This document shows positions 6,376 to 7,226 of a stretch of DNA of 7,226 bases, piece after piece (position 1 is the first letter of the stretch; every line of letters starts with the position of its first letter). This stretch comes from JBGPBY01 sp041481485. GTDB taxonomy: Bacteria; Acidobacteriota; Terriglobia; 20CM-2-55-15. The notes under the pieces were generated by a model. That model searched no databases. It was not told where the DNA came from and saw only the letters and a list, made by a program, of their open reading frames with translations. A program made the translations under genes and the position numbers. The stretch is from assembly GCA_041481485.1 (NCBI GenBank), contig JBGPBY010000380.1, positions 1 to 7,226 on the forward strand. Direction: 5' to 3'.

Positions 6376-7128
6376 TCAAACCTCGATTGAAAACGGCGTG
6401 AAGTTCGTTTTCCGGTCGTAATAATCCTCGTTTTCGGCCCGTTTCAGGAAGTTGACGACGATGTAGGTAAAAGGCGTAATCACGGCCTCCCAGGAAACCT
6501 TGATGAGATAGTTCGTGACCATGACGCTCATAACAAGGTCGTTAGACCATATTCCATAGAAGGCCAGCGGGTAGAAAACCAGCGAATCCACGCCTTCACC
6601 GACAATTGTGGAGCCGATGGTCCGCATCCACAGGAATTTGCCGTCGGTCAGGATTTTCATTTTTGCCAGAACATAGGAATTGGAAAACTCTCCAAAGAAA
6701 AACGCCGTCAGCGACGCAAACACAATTCGCGGCGTGTTTCCGAATACCGCTTCATAGGCATGCTGGTCGTTCCATCCGGCAGCGGGCCGCAGTCCGACGA
6801 CAATCCAACTCATGAATGACGCGAAAATCACTGCGCTGAAGCCGGCCCACACGACCTTCCGGGCGCGGGCGTAACCGTACACCTCGGTCAGGACGTCGCC
6901 AAAAATGTAACTGATCGGGAAGAAGAGGACGCCGGCGCCAAATGTATACGGACCCAGTGTGAAAAATCCGAAGTTAAACGGCCCCACCGTTGCGACTTTT
7001 GCGGCGCCAATCAGGTCTGAGCAGAGCAGAACCGTGACGAACGCCGCCATCACGAAGTCGTAGTAGACGTAGCTCTGCCGTTCGGTCACTTGGGGTGTCT
7101 TCTCTTTCGAAATACAGAGTGAAATCAT
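6376..7128 (-). CDS. yhhQ: Queuosine-precursor transporter (YhhQ family)
   Basis: This inner-membrane protein has 250 residues and about six transmembrane segments. The E. coli homologue imports the queuosine precursors preQ0 and preQ1 for modification of tRNA with GUN anticodons. Family features are visible: a hydrophobic first segment (22-40), FPISYIFGDVLTEVYG (70-85) followed by a basic loop ARARK (87-91), FFFGEFSNSYVLAKMK (143-158), MRTIGSTIVGEGVDSLVFYP (168-187) and the C-terminal KVSWEAVITPFTYIVV (210-225). The acidic residues D78, E82, E147, E178 and D181 lie in these conserved membrane motifs. The ATG at 7128 overlaps a minus-strand TATAAT. A GTG at 7089 (237 residues), preceded by AAAGAGAAG, is therefore a real alternative start. 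No queuosine synthesis gene is visible nearby, which fits salvage but does not prove it. Confidence 0.92.
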   Translation of the reverse strand: MISLCISKEKTPQVTERQSYVYYDFVMAAFVTVLLCSDLIGAAKVATVGPFNFGFFTLGPYTFGAGVLFFPISYIFGDVLTEVYGYARARKVVWAGFSAVIFASFMSWIVVGLRPAAGWNDQHAYEAVFGNTPRIVFASLTAFFFGEFSNSYVLAKMKILTDGKFLWMRTIGSTIVGEGVDSLVFYPLAFYGIWSNDLVMSVMVTNYLIKVSWEAVITPFTYIVVNFLKRAENEDYYDRKTNFTPFSIEV

Positions 7129-7134
7129 TATACT
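7127..7134. promoter_or_regulatory. Overlapping divergent -10 elements between yhhQ and hpd
   Basis: The stretch contains TATACT on the plus strand (7129-7134) and a perfect TATAAT on the minus strand (7132 down to 7127). Symmetric -10 elements of this kind are known to fire in both directions. The plus-strand start would fall near 7141, the GTG of hpd, giving a leaderless message. The minus-strand start would fall near 7120, inside the longest yhhQ frame. Neither direction shows a good -35. Confidence 0.35.
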
Positions 7135-7140
7135 CAGCGC

Positions 7141-7226
7141 GTGCGGTTCACTCCCTGGGACAACCCCATGGGCACCGACGGCTTCGAGTTCATCGAATAC
7201 GCGGCGTCCGATCCGGCGGCGATGGC
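7141..7226 (+). CDS. hpd: 4-Hydroxyphenylpyruvate dioxygenase, N-terminal fragment
   Basis: Only the first 28 codons are inside the window. The reading PWDNPMGTDGFEFIEYAA is characteristic of the N-terminus of 4-hydroxyphenylpyruvate dioxygenase, with the NPMGTDGFEF(I/V)EY block as the marker. This Fe(II) enzyme turns 4-hydroxyphenylpyruvate into homogentisate in tyrosine breakdown. The iron-binding residues lie further downstream and cannot be checked. An in-frame TGA at 7120 limits the start to GTG 7141 or ATG 7168. GTG is preferred because the family normally has residues before NPMG. No Shine-Dalgarno sequence precedes either start. The gene is divergent from yhhQ with 12 bp between start codons. 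Confidence 0.8.
   Translation, partial: MRFTPWDNPMGTDGFEFIEYAASDPAAM

Overview
The window looks like chromosomal DNA from a Gram-negative, tyrosine-degrading bacterium. The evidence is a Tat-exported periplasmic molybdoenzyme, its haem-binding membrane partner, an inner-membrane queuosine-precursor transporter and the start of a 4-hydroxyphenylpyruvate dioxygenase. A BrxA/BrxB-type bacilliredoxin-like protein beside GC-rich CCACCGGC...GCCGGTGG palindromes would suit an Acidobacteriota-like soil or subsurface organism. That placement is an inference with low to moderate confidence. No phage, transposase, CRISPR, tRNA or rRNA signal was found.

Layout. Bases 1-374 are non-coding and carry a double-hairpin dispersed repeat (31-71) and a possible extended -10 promoter (298-306). 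Bases 375-3965 (+) encode one 1196-residue protein in which a GltD/NfnB-like Fe-S flavoprotein is fused to a PyrK/NfnA-like flavin-NAD-[2Fe-2S] module. It also has about 275 unrecognised N-terminal residues and an insertion in the NAD(P)H-binding fold. Bases 3941-5988 (-) form a compact operon, transcribed msrP, msrQ, then a bacilliredoxin-like gene, with gaps of 7 and 4 bp. Its last gene overlaps the end of the big oxidoreductase gene tail to tail by 25 bp. The operon starts behind a good Shine-Dalgarno sequence and a TATAAT -10 box, with a possible operator further upstream. Bases 6132-6349 are a REPIN- or MITE-like composite inverted repeat. Bases 6376-7128 (-) encode a YhhQ-family transporter. 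From 7141 (+) an hpd gene begins and runs off the window, only 12 bp from the transporter start, and the gap region contains overlapping -10 elements for both strands.

How the genes work together. MsrP repairs methionine sulfoxide in exported proteins with electrons delivered across the membrane by MsrQ. The third gene adds a cytoplasmic CGC thiol-redox protein to the same transcript, which suggests a shared oxidative-stress response. The neighbouring Nfn-like fusion is built to move electrons between two pyridine nucleotide sites through two flavins and Fe-S clusters. Whether it is linked to the msr operon is unknown. It is the most unusual object in the window.
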